From Epiperipatus broadwayi (taxonomy: Eukaryota; Onychophora; Udeonychophora; Euonychophora; Peripatidae): 64,000 bases of DNA. Made by a program: the position numbers and the translations under genes. A model generated the notes under the pieces. That model did not search any database and was not told where the DNA came from. It saw nothing but the letters and a program-made list of their open reading frames with translations. Shown here piece after piece: positions 53,144 through 64,000 of this stretch. The stretch's first letter is position 1, and every line of letters begins with the position of its first letter. The stretch spans positions 1 to 64,000 of the forward strand of contig JAQFVV010007282.1 in assembly GCA_028023455.1 (NCBI GenBank), read 5' to 3'.

Positions 53144-55263
53144 TGTAACGGTATATAAACATGCCGTTACATTAATTTAAAATAAAATCTTAAAGTTCAC
53201 AAATAAAAATAAAATCTATTAAAAAAACTAAAAGCTAAAATGTTTGTTAAACGTATATATATTCGCACAGATGCAAAACTTTAAAAATATTTTTTTTTTT
53301 ATAAATAAAAAAAAGTATTTGAACATACTTTTTTATAAAAAAAATACAAGATTTAAATATAAAAATATTTTAATAAAGAAATAACGTAAGTAAAAATAAA
53401 AACAGGTATTAATTAATTCCTGTAATCTGTAAATGGAAATGATTGTTTATTAATTGAAAAGCAAGCTAGCCTTGTGGCTCTTGTGTAATTAAAAAGTCAG
53501 ATGAAAATTAAATAAGAGAATAAAGATAAAATAGCTTGACCAATGGAAGCACCAAGCCTCAGCCCAGACCCTAATGAAAATGATGGATTAGTGATGTTTT
53601 GTTGGTTGAATCTGTGTGGATACTATAAAAATAGAAATACAGTTTTCCTGAGAGTTTTCAAACTTGATTTGGTGAGACGAATAATAAGACACACTTGTCA
53701 TTCTCTCTCACTTATTTTAAAAATGAAAAGACTGTGATACCAGCATGGAACCAGCTAATACTACCTCCAAAATATCAGACCAGTCTTCCCTGAAAGTCTT
53801 TGTGGGAATTGCCAACAGGAACCTGGACTCTTGTTCCATAAGCTATATGAACTGAACAATTGTTATAATTATAAATTTAATTAAGAACTTGTGTCAAGAG
53901 TTGACAAGTTTAATAAACAAGCTAACCTAAATTTTGAATGGACTTTTATCTGACTTTTGTAAGTTTTCAGATCAATTAATAATGTTTAATTTTATATGTT
54001 TTGCATTTGATAAAAATCATTTCCATTTTTTTTCTTATTGTATAAATTATTTAAATGCATGAAATTTAAGTTAGATATAGACGTTGCATGGATTCATTAA
54101 TGGTTAATTGGGTCACTGTTTCATATTCGATTGGTATAGGTCATTGGTGTCATTGCGGCATCTTATGATGAATGGTACTGGGCTTCTTGTATTCCCTCTG
54201 CAATTGACGTTATCGATGACTTTGTATTTTGATCGGTTATGTTTATTCTGGAACGTTTTAACCATGGAATTTATGCAGCTGATCTATACTCAACATTATA
54301 AAACAAATTTTATAAAATTAATCTGTGCGAACATATCTAAATATTAAATTTAAGTTGGGCATGAATGGCTATATAGAATTGTAAAGTTATATATATAGTT
54401 TAAGGGAGGGTAATCTTAGGTTATTTGTTTCATAGTTAAATTGGGTCAATGGATTAGATGTATTAATGTAATTAGTAAATGTAGCAGGAGATCCGCTATG
54501 GGCAGGATTTCATATATATGCCACACACATTCTGTTTGCCTATGGATGGGATTGTAAGTCAGCAAAGGACCACATGTCCATTCCTATGGAGTTTTTTTTG
54601 TTTATTGTTCTACTCGCCAACAGATGTTGCATTCCTGTTGGTTGGAGAGACAATGTCTTCTCTAACTCTACTTACTATTCAGATGTACATTCCTGATAGT
54701 ATAATATTTTGTGTTGTCGTATTTTCATGCTACATTGAATACATAAATGTATCAGATGGATTGATGCTGGTTTGACTGCGAAATTTTGGCCTAAGGTTAA
54801 ATAGGGGAAATAATATTTTCTTTTCAAATGCAGATCTATGTAGTCGATTCATACTCGACCCTCTAAATAAAATATTAAACTCATTGCAATCTATTTAAAT
54901 GTAAAATTAAAAGTTAATATAAAAAAAAAATGTTAAATTTATTCCTCAAAATTTAAATGATTCAAAATTTATATGTGTGTATATAAATGTTTGTTTGTTA
55001 TTTACTGGCAGTGGCTTTTATTTTTTTATATTTAAGATATAAAGTTATATTTTATTATCTCTGCTACTCCCTAAGCTAGTGACAATGGGCTAATGATCTA
55101 AATATTTAAATAAAGTGGAATCTTAACAGTGCGTATCTGCCTACTTTATAAATTTTTCTAGGCTCAAATGCCTAGATGGCGCCTGTGTAGTAAAGATATC
55201 GTAGATTGCGGTTAGATTTGATCTCCACTTTCTTTTGGATCATTATAAAATATATTTATATAT

Positions 55264-57052
55264 TGTGATGACCACGTAAAGTCATCATCACACGTATGTA
55301 TTTATTAATAAACTTAGATAAGTTAGCTACTAGAAAGTAATAAAGGTAAATGGGTTAGCTACTAGAAATTAAAAAAAGAAAGAAAAGAAAAAAGTTGAGT
55401 TCAGAAATGTTGAAATGACTTTTGATTTTTTATTAATAGTAAGAGAAGGGGGGGAGGGTGCATAAAGAAATGTGTCTCTGTCTGTCTTTTAAAAAAACAA
55501 CTAGATAGTCAAATGCTTGAAAGTTATTTTTGTTATTGTGGGATGGGGGAAGAGGATGTATAAAGAAACACATCTTTTTTCTCTCGCATAAAAACTATTG
55601 TGATAAATTAAAATATAGTGTAAAACATAAACTTGAAAAATGAATTATAAACTTTTAAGTAAAAATTAAAATTAAATATGTAATATAAAAACAATATGGC
55701 CATATAAATTAGAGGTGTGAAAGTCTGTTGGACCAATTGAATTTCTCAGACAAAGAAGAATGTATATGAAGGAAAAGCTTATAATTATAATTCGATTAAT
55801 TAAAATATATATTCCAGCCACTAATTAAAAAAATATGATGATAAGAATTCATTGGAAATCTAAGCATTAATTAAAAATTTACAAAAAACAATGAACAAAA
55901 GAAAAGTCAGTAAAACCAGAGTTACAATTATTATCTGATTACGAGTAGAGATTTTGAAAAAGTAGCAGCTAAAAAGAAAAGAAATGAGAAAAGTGTGCGG
56001 CTAGTGGTGTTAAGGAGATGTAGGTTCGTACTCAACCCATCCTACCACTGACTCACAATGTATAAGATCTAGGCCTGATCTGCTAGAGAGACTGCCACTT
56101 CTGGAATGAGAAATAACCAAATCAAATTGAGAGAGAAAACCAATCCAGCCGACAGTGAAGGACACACCGTCTCTACAAAAAAGGGATGATCTTCCACTTG
56201 ACGGTAACAAGCGCTTAAAAGAAATGCCCATGGAATCAACTACAATGAAAACCTAGGTAAAAAGCATGCATGCATTTCATTTTATTATTCATAAATAAAT
56301 AAAGGAACAATCTTGATAGATTTAGAACTCTGCCCAATAGGACTACAAGATAACTTTGATATTTGATAGGCTTTACTCTATATATTATAGCTATGTATTT
56401 ATATAGGTGTGTATTTTTTATTGTTACTATGTATATTTTATATATGTGTGTAAGTGTTATTAAACATATTTATTTTTAAATTGCATGTACTTGATTTATT
56501 CTCCTATCACCAAGCTACAACAGGGGGGAAACTGTAATTTAGTGATTAAATGGTAAGGCTGATTTTAAAAGGTATTCGTATGCAGCTTCTTTGTGAGAAT
56601 TTCCCAATTATAAAAATATATAGCTAGCGCTGGACATTTGTTAAATTTCTTGAAATAGTTTGCTTTGTTAAGCAGCCGAGAGGCTTGATCGGTAAAAATA
56701 ACACCAAGATACTATGTACGTATTGCCTCGGGGTTCGGGCAAGGATACAGATATGAAGTAAATTTGTATTTGTATTTGCTCTCTGCTTGTATTGTAATGG
56801 TGTTGGTTAACTAATTAATTAATGATTAAAAAAATTTATGGTAAACTAAACAAAATAAACAATATCCATTACAATTGGATGCCAAGCTGGGATATTTCGG
56901 CAATAGCTAAATTGATAGTAAACAAATAAATGCTGTAAAAATAAAATGTATAATAAATAAATAAATGAATGTTGTAAAATAATAGAAATAAAATAGAACT
57001 AAGAAAATATAATAATATATAAATCAACTGCCAAATAACCATTTCCGTTACT
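55264..57052 (+). repeat. 5' LTR of element 2
   Basis: 1789 bp. Contains an internal CCATTACA followed by TTGGATGCCAAGCTGGGAT (56875-56893), which looks like an older LTR end plus primer-binding site captured within the LTR. Its last base pair has mutated (CT in place of CA). Confidence 0.88.
55990..56065 (+). promoter_or_regulatory. tRNA-like pol III box pair inside the LTR
   Basis: GGCTAGTGGTGTTAAGG is followed about 10 bp later by TAGGTTCGTACTC, similar to A and B boxes (consensus B box GGTTCGANTCC). The same pair occurs in the 3' LTR near 60322-60360. It may be a SINE head fixed in the LTR ancestor. Confidence 0.35.
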
Positions 57053-57053
57053 A

Positions 57054-57072
57054 TTGGGGGCCAGTCCAGGAT
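57054..57072 (+). promoter_or_regulatory. Primer-binding site of element 2 (tRNA-Pro type)
   Basis: TTGGGGGCCAGTCCAGGAT starts two bases after the 5' LTR. It resembles the proline-tRNA primer site GGGGGCTCGTCCGGGAT known from gammaretroviruses and some LTR retrotransposons, with a few mismatches. Confidence 0.65.
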
Positions 57073-57530
57073 ATTTTCATGTTTACAAGTTCAGCCCATT
57101 TGAATTTCAGTATAACAAAATGAAATAGTTTATGCAATAATTAATAAACAAATCAAAAAATAGCTTGGTGGTAGACAAAAGCAAGAAATAAATAAAATAA
57201 TAAAGAGGTAAAAGAAAAGAAAGAGAACATGAGATAATTTGGGAAGTTAGGTTGTAAATTGGAGACAATTTCTGAGGGGTCTTGAAGGCAGGCATGGGTG
57301 AGTGATGATTAGTGAGTGGGAGGGGGAGAGTTGAACAAACCTACCTAGTGTCAGTAAGATATAAATTAAATATAGTAAGATAATCCTATAAAGATAGGGT
57401 TAGAATAGTAAAGCTGTAGAATAAAATATAAGTGATTAGTGTGTGTGTTAGACATATTTGATGCACATGAGACCAAAAACAAAAATGGATGCTTTAGTGG
57501 GCGAAACAGAAAATAACCTCTGAAGAACAA
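57073..57530 (+). other. Leader of element 2
   Basis: AT-rich untranslated leader between primer-binding site and first start codon; no motif seen. Confidence 0.5.
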
Positions 57531-58523
57531 ATGGAACCGTATGGAGAAATAGCTAGTGAAGGAGAGATAGAAATTAGCAAGGGAATGGAGACAATTGTTG
57601 ATGATAAAAATAAAATAGAATGCTATAGTGTAATGAATATGTTTACAAAAATAATGGAAATCCAGCAACAGTTGATTATGGAAATGAGGGAAAGAGATGA
57701 AAGAAATATAAGAAGGATGGAAGAGTTGGACGAATGACTAAATAAGAAGTTTAGTCAAATGGTGAAACAAGTAAATGAAAAATGTGAACAAACCTCATAT
57801 CAGGTGAAGGTTGCGAATGAAAGGCTGGATTACCAGGATGAATTATTGGGGAAAATAGAGCAGCACCTTCTGGGAGAGTGGGATAACGTAAAACATGGTG
57901 TTGAGTTGAAAGTAAATGAGGGGATGGAGTATGTCGAATATAAACTGGAAACAATGTGCCATGATATAGAGCAAGTTAAGTTAGAGCAAGGAGAGAAAAT
58001 TGAAGTAATAAAAGAGGAAAACAGAAAGGTTATAGAAAACCTACGACTAGATGTAAATCAGTTAGCGAAAACAGTTGAGAAGATAGAAGTGAGGGTAGAA
58101 AGTGGTGAAATAAAATTAAAAAATATAATAGAGATGACAAAAGCTAGCAGTAAAGAACAAGAAAGTGCAAGCAAGTGCTTGCAAATAAGTAGCGAAAGTA
58201 ACAATGCAGAGCAAATGGTTATAGGACCAGAAGGAAAGACTGTCGGACAGGTTACTGAGTCGCTGAATGCGTTTGACAGTGCTAGGCCTAATTACAAGGC
58301 CGAGGATCAGGGATTTAAACCCCAGCCCAACAATCTGCACATAGGAAGGATGCAGTTCAATCCTCACCATGATTATTGGGAAGGAAACCAGGTGTTACCT
58401 GATAGATCAGAAAGAGCTAAAATGTCCGGGCACACCGGAAGAGGTTCAGATCTAAATTATCTGGATGAGGGGACATCAGAACATTGCTCCAGTTCCAAGA
58501 ACAAGTGGATATATGTAAAGTAG
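57531..58523 (+). CDS. Coiled-coil Gag-like protein of element 2, with one in-frame TGA
   Basis: The frame opens at 57531 (MEPYGEIASEGEIEIS), and a single TGA at 57735-57737 splits it. The same frame continues through LNKKFSQMVKQVNEKCEQ to 58523, about 330 codons in all. Residues from about 40 to 210 are heptad-rich and acidic/basic (REEN-, KIEVRVE-like), predicting a long coiled coil. The C-terminal 100 residues are polar, with GHTGRGSDLNY, and contain no CCHC zinc knuckle. There is no protease, RT or integrase after it. Like the frame in element 1, it is the only protein of a long-LTR element, so a particle-forming or RNA-binding role is inferred, not shown. The TGA may be a mutation or a read-through site. 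Confidence 0.6.
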
Positions 58524-59568
58524 AACGAAGGATAAGAAGCCTCCAGACAAAAACTAAGCCTAAAGAAAATAAACGAATGGATATGTTGGTTCGATCAAAC
58601 AGTAACGTCATAGAATCACGAGAATAAAGTTTGATTTTTTTTAAGATGACAGGTGGGACAAATCGTCTCTCAACAAATAATTAAAGTTACAATAATAAGT
58701 AAATAAGAAAAAAAAGTAGTAGTGTTCACCGAGTGAAATCAATGATAAGCGTAATGGACGATTTTTGTGCAGTCAAGCACAGCGAAACAAAGGTTGTAAA
58801 TAAAAGTAATGACAAAAAAAGTGGAAAGAAATTTGTAAGTAATTTATTCATGCAACAATATGTCAATTGTAAATGAAGATATAATTAGTAAATAAATAAA
58901 AATAAAGGTAGAATTAATAATTGTTCAGGCTCATTAATGAGCCAATTAAGAATTAATAAAATAAAATAAACGAATAATAGTGATAATACGTTAATGATAG
59001 ATATCACTAATAGGTGTATGAGGTTGCAGATTGAGGCATATATGTGTGTGTGGATGCATTATGTTTGGGTTGTATTTTGAGCTTGATTTAGCCATCTCTT
59101 CACTAACTGTAGATTCTCATGGCTTTCGGTGGTAAAACCTGTTAAATTAAGTGCCAGTAAGAATCCTGGACTCATTATATAATAAGAATTAGTGTCTCGA
59201 AATAAAATAAAATAAAAAAATAAAGAAAGAAAGAAAGAAGAATTTGTTGTTTGCGCAAGATGAACAGGCAGTAGAAATATCCTGCTGTTCACATGCTTTA
59301 AACCCTTTTATGTTTTTTTGGTAGAGAGTTAAGTTATGCCATGGTCTCGTATGCGTAGAGATTAAATTGGTTGATCAGCCAAAATCGATCGGAATGAATT
59401 GAGTAGTTTTACCTAGCTCTCTCTCTGCAGTCATCCTCCTCCTCATCATCATCATCACTCACTGTGATAGAGTGGAAAATTATGCAATAGAAGCAGAAGC
59501 AAGGGTTGAAAGTAAAGAATTGAAATAAGCTCTCATCTCAGACTAAGATTTGACCTGATTTTAATTTT
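58524..59568 (+). other. 3' non-coding interior of element 2
   Basis: About 1 kb between the Gag-like frame and the polypurine tract, with no coding motif. Where pol would be expected, nothing is found. Confidence 0.55.
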
Positions 59569-59588
59569 CAAAAGCGGGTGGATTGTAA
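59569..59588 (+). promoter_or_regulatory. Polypurine tract region of element 2
   Basis: AAAAGCGGGTGGATTGTAA immediately precedes the 3' LTR start TGTGATGA. It shares GGTGGATT with the tract of element 1. Confidence 0.55.
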
Positions 59589-60765
59589 TGTGATGATCAC
59601 ATAAAGTCATTGTCACACATATGTATTTATTAATAAACTTAGATAAGTTAGCTACTAGAAAGTAATAAAGGTAAATGGATTAGCTACTAGAAATTAAAAA
59701 AAGAAGGAAAAGAAAAAAGTTGAGATTCAAAAATGTTGAAATGACATTTGATTTTTTATTAATAGTAAGAGAAAGGGAGGTGGTGCATAAAGAAATGTGT
59801 CTTTTTCTCTCTTTTAAAAAACAACTAGTTAGTCAAATGCTTAAAAGTTATTTCTGTTATTGTGGGAGAGGGGAAGGGGATGTATAAAGAAATGTGTCTT
59901 TTTTCTCTTGCATAAAAAATATTGTGATAAATTAAAATAAAGTGTAAAACACAAACTTGAAAAATGAATTATAAACTTTTAAGTAAAAAATTAAAATGAA
60001 ATATGTAATATGAAAACAATATGATCGTATAAATTAGAGATGTGAAACACTGTTGGACCAATTGAATTCCTCGGACAAAGAAGAATGTATATGAATGAAA
60101 AGCTTATAATTATAGCTCGATTAATTAAAATATACATTCCAGCCACTAATTAAAAAAATATGATGATAAGAATTCATTGGAAATCTAAGCATTAATTAAA
60201 AATTTACAAAAAACAATGAACAAAAGAAAAGATAGTAAGACCAGAGTTACAATTATTATTTGATTACGAGTAGAGATTTTTAAGAAGCAGCAGCTAAAAA
60301 GAAAAGAAATTAGAGAAGTGCATGGCTAGTGGCATTAAGGGGACATAGGTTCGTATTCAACCTGTCTTACCACTGACTCACAATGTATAAGATCTAGGCC
60401 TGACCTGCTAGAAAGACTGCTGCTTCTGGAATGAGAAATAACCAAATCAAATTCAGAGAGAAAACCAATCCAGCTGACAGTGGAGGACACACCATCTCTA
60501 CAAAAAAAGGGATGATCGATCTCCCACTTGATGGTAACGAGCACTCGAAAGAAATGCCCATGGGAACAACTACAATGAAAACCTAGGTAAAAAGCATGCA
60601 TGCATTTTATTTTAATATTCGTAAATAAATAAAGGAACAATCTTGATAGATCTAGAACTCTGCCCAATAGGACTACAAGAAAACTTTGATATTCGATAGG
60701 CATTACTCTATTTATTATAGCTACATATTTATATAGGTGTGTATTTTTTATTGTTATTATCGATA

Positions 60766-60815
<50 letters not shown>

Positions 60816-61412
60816 AGTGTTATTAAACATATTTATTCTTAAATTGTGTGTACTTGCTTTATTCTTCTATCACCAAGATACGACAGGGGGGGGACTGTAA
60901 TTTAGTGATTAAAGGGTAAGGCGACTTAAAAAGGTATTTGTGTGCAGCTTGTTTGTGAGAATTTCCCAATTATAAAAATAAATAGCATGTGCTGGACATT
61001 TGTTAAATTTCTTGAAATAGTTTGCTTTTTTCAGCAGCCGAGAGTGCTTGATCAGGAAAAATAATGCCAATATAATATGTATGTATTGCCTTGGGGTTCA
61101 GTCAAGGATACAGATACAAAGTAAATTTGTATCTGTATTTGCTCTCTGCTTGTATTGTAATGGCATTGGTTAACTAATTAATCAATGATTAAAAAAATTT
61201 CTGGTAAACTAAACTAAATAAACAATATTCATTACAGTTGGACGCCAAGCTGGGATATTTTGGCAAAAGCTAAATTGATAGTAAACAAATAAATTCTTTA
61301 AAAATAAACTGTATAATAAATAAATAAATGAATGTTGTAAAATAATAAAAATAAAATAGATCTAAGAAAATATAATAATATATAAATCAATCACCAATTA
61401 TCCATATCTATT

Positions 61413-61415
<3 letters not shown>
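59589..61415 (+). repeat. 3' LTR of element 2
   Basis: 1827 bp, matching the 5' LTR along its whole length including the internal primer-site-like text (61238-61256). It contains an (AT)n(GT)n expansion at 60767-60815 not seen at that length in the 5' LTR, and ends TTACA against an AT array. Confidence 0.88.

Positions 61416-61460
<45 letters not shown>
61416..61460. repeat. (AT)n at the right edge of LTR element 2
   Basis: AT repeat starting directly at the LTR end. Confidence 0.95.
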
Positions 61461-61466
<6 letters not shown>

Positions 61467-62073
61467 TAAATTCCAATCAGTAACCACCTAAACATTCACA
61501 GTAAAATATAGTAATCAATATTTCTCACTGCTGTCAAGGCAACCTTCACAATATTTAATTATATATATAATGCTTTTTTTTATTGTAATTATTAATTACT
61601 TATTTATATATTACATATATTAATGGAATATCAGAATTATCTAAAAGCATATAGTGAATATATTAATAAAAATCATATTCCCATCATCCTGAGTAGTTAT
61701 AACCCAAAATCCAAATGTACATATTATATTTTGTTTGCAAATAATGTATAGTATGTACATTGTGATTGTTATTAAGAAGTCAAACAAAATGCATATTTGA
61801 TATAGTAATTTTACTTTCTTAAATATACATAATGATTACAATTATGACATGTTTCCACATAATTTCAACTCTCAGATATTTTCCTTTATACTTGCTTTTT
61901 AATTGTTTGTGATTGTGGTATTCTATTTCATATTGGAGTTCCATATTACAAAAGTACATTAAAATAAACAAAAAATTATTTAAAAAATCATATGTAAAAC
62001 ATTAGATTTTTAATGCAGTTTAACAAATAAATAAATATCTGAAATTAAAAAATTAACATTGAATCATTCTCTA

Positions 62074-62181
<108 letters not shown>

Positions 62182-62284
62182 TGTTTCAAAAAGAACTTCA
62201 TGAAAAACTTAATTTATATCACTTTATACAAGTAATACTCATGTTCTAATAGTTTGTACAAAAATAATTATAGATACAAGATTG

Positions 62285-62285
<1 letters not shown>

Positions 62286-62342
<57 letters not shown>
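62286..62342. repeat. (AT)n microsatellite
   Basis: Pure AT repeat ending shortly before the piggyBac-type element. Confidence 0.98.
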
Positions 62343-62345
<3 letters not shown>

Positions 62346-62410
62346 TGTAGTTGGGCCCATCTGCAGTCATCTAGTGTCATTTTACATTAGTTATTTTTCA
62401 ATTGGATTAA

Positions 62411-63173
62411 CCCTTTCACCGATGATTATATAATTGGCCGAATGAGTTAAAAATCAAAACTTTTAATTGGCCAATCACAACTTTAACAAAATCTATTGTT
62501 AAAATAGATTCACTTTTAATAATATAAATACGTTAGTTTCATTTGTAAAAAGTATATTAATAATTTGTCAGATTATGAAAGTAAACGAAAGTCTTTTCAA
62601 AAATAAAATTTGATTTATAATTTAAAAAATATTCAATTGCGGTGAAATAAAAGTAACCGCTATTTGACCAACCAAAAAGATTGCTGACGTAATATTTTTT
62701 TTTCACTTTAATGTTATGATAAATATGTAGCAATAAATAAATAATTCTTGGTAATATCTTAACTATTTTTCTAAAATAATTTGATTTTTAGTATTATTTT
62801 ATCAATAATAATTTGTAATTCAATTCAAATATTGTTTAAAATGTTGTAAACATTCGTTTATCATTTTTGTAATAAAAATCAAAATGAACGTAACATTTTA
62901 CTTTTTGGCAGCCATTTCCCCTTCTGACAGAAGTTGGACAGCCAATAAGATTCAAAAAAAGGTGGTGAGGAGGCAGTGCTTTGGTTTTGTTTGACATATA
63001 TGGTCATTTTTATTGATTTTTTACTTGTAAAATAATTCTGAAGAGGGCACCATCTTACAGAACTTTTGATTTTCTTTCGAATGACGTATAATAAGTATAC
63101 GTGTGATAAAAAGTAGCCGATTTAGAGTGACGTCAAATCTTCTCATTTTTTTATGAGTCAGGCAGTTAAAGCG
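62411..63173. mobile_element. piggyBac-type MITE, about 763 bp
   Basis: TTAA lies at both edges (62407-62410 and 63174-63177). The ends CCCTTTCACCGATG and, inverted, CGCTTTAACTGCC form imperfect terminal inverted repeats of the CCCTTT type found in piggyBac-like elements. The interior has no open frame, so it would depend on a transposase supplied elsewhere. Composition differs from the AT-rich flanks. Confidence 0.55.
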
Positions 63174-63177
63174 TTAA

Positions 63178-64000
63178 TAAGTCATTAATTATTTTAGTTA
63201 CCTTTTAATTATATTTTTTTCTAGTTTGAGGTCAGATAGAGTTAGGATTACACTGTATTTACACCCTATAATATTATATTAACATATATAAATAATACAT
63301 TGTTTTTGTTTTCAACCAGATAAAGTTTACATTAATTGGTATTAATGTTTTGAAAAATTATTTGATTTCCTCTGATTAGAGTCCTGGGACAAATTATTAA
63401 GACTTGTTGTTGATGTATTGGATACCTAGATAATATGGCTTTTGGCTGCAATGTTATTCAGTCCTATTGATTTTTTTCAAGTATTCAAAGGTATTGTTCT
63501 GGTCAAAAGCAGGTATCCATTCAACAAAACCCAGAACACAAGCAAAAGTATCTAGAGTCTGATCAAGCACAAGATACATAAATCAGGGGCAATCACAGAT
63601 TCCTAACTATTTGCATAAATTCCCAAGTTTCCAACTAATAAATAATGTTGTTGATGATATTAGTAATATCCCTTCCTTTTATTTTGGCCCAGCTGAGGTC
63701 ACAGTAGCAGGAGAATAAGTAATAGAATATCAAGAAATGCATGAAAAATTAACAAGCACATGAAAAATTTACACTTAAATAATAATCATTCATTGTGAAT
63801 GATTGAGGATTAATTTCATAACAATTTATAAATTGGATCTGTAATAATAATGACATCCCTGACAATTTTATATACACCTGGATCTCATTTTATGCGGATT
63901 ATTTTAATGCAATTTTGAAGATATGTGATTCATGTTTCTTCTTAATATCTTTCATATTTTACTATATTTATTATATATCAAAAAATTTAAATTATTAATA
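63178..64000. other. Unassigned sequence
   Basis: A less AT-rich block at 63380-63720 ends in CCAGCTGAGGTCACAGTAGC and may be an old dispersed repeat, but I do not recognise it. The remainder is AT-rich with no features. Confidence 0.4.

Larger units (their letters stand above)
55264..61415 (+). mobile_element. Non-autonomous LTR retrotransposon 2, about 6.2 kb
   Basis: Direct LTRs at 55264-57052 and 59589-61415 start TGTGATGA and end TTAC(A). A proline-tRNA-type primer-binding site follows the 5' LTR and a purine-rich tract precedes the 3' LTR. The 2.5-kb interior encodes only a coiled-coil protein. The LTRs differ by several per cent, with small indels, so the insertion is older than element 1. 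Both outer edges lie against AT repeats, with ATAT as the apparent target duplication. Confidence 0.85.

Noticed and set aside
53145-55263. Possible solo LTR starting TGTAACGG
   Set aside because: Only one edge is seen; no matching second edge, primer site or duplication could be placed.
56010-56231. Minus-strand frames conserved in both LTRs of element 2 (also 60335-60703)
   Set aside because: Conserved only as part of the LTR; lengths and ends differ between copies.

Overview
This is AT-rich, intron-era eukaryotic DNA from an animal genome. It has no operons, ribosome-binding sites or convincing host exons, but many long (AT)n arrays, retroelements with eukaryotic signatures (Penelope-like elements, LTR elements, a non-LTR tail) and cut-and-paste DNA transposons (Merlin, piggyBac-like). 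An invertebrate is most likely. A mollusc (cephalopod) or cnidarian would fit the repeat style, but the sequence does not fix the taxon. I recognise no host protein-coding gene; every recognisable reading frame belongs to a mobile element and almost all are broken.

Layout. 0.7-2.2 kb: a 0.36-kb foldback carrying hammerhead-ribozyme folds on both strands, the 3' end of a non-LTR retrotransposon, and an isolated, complete-looking hammerhead. 4.7-11.3 kb: three decayed Penelope-like elements (PLEs). One is 5'-truncated and flanked by its own inverted tail. Two related ones lie head to head around a central inverted repeat that holds a hammerhead upstream of each PLE in the same sense. 14.4-16.0 kb: a dead Merlin transposase and a minisatellite. 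17.3-17.8 kb: a decayed relative of the 8.5-9.3 kb repeat. 22.0-25.7 kb: three copies of a second hammerhead-bearing repeat, two of them in tandem with 381 bp between predicted cleavage sites, around a chimeric Merlin remnant. 26-33.7 kb: AT-rich, mostly featureless, with a possible LTR edge. 33.7-40.6 kb: a young minus-strand non-autonomous LTR retrotransposon with about 1.9-kb LTRs and only a broken coiled-coil Gag-like frame. 43.9-47.8 kb: a truncated PLE followed by a nearly full-length one (RT plus GIY-YIG), with a non-LTR fragment nested in the inverted tail. 48.6-49.6 kb: minisatellites, one repeating a strong splice-donor motif. 55.3-61.4 kb: a second non-autonomous LTR element with about 1.8-kb LTRs and a coiled-coil ORF. 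62.4-63.2 kb: a piggyBac-type MITE with TTAA flanks.

How the parts fit. The central theme is small hammerhead repeats (retrozyme-like) next to PLEs. Hammerheads are known to occur in PLE pseudo-LTRs, and small ribozyme repeats are thought to depend on PLE reverse transcriptase. The window shows several stages: a ribozyme upstream of PLE sequence, tandem ribozyme units, inverted fusions, and a copy that begins at about the predicted self-cleavage site. All ribozyme calls come from core motifs and helices paired by eye; none has been tested.
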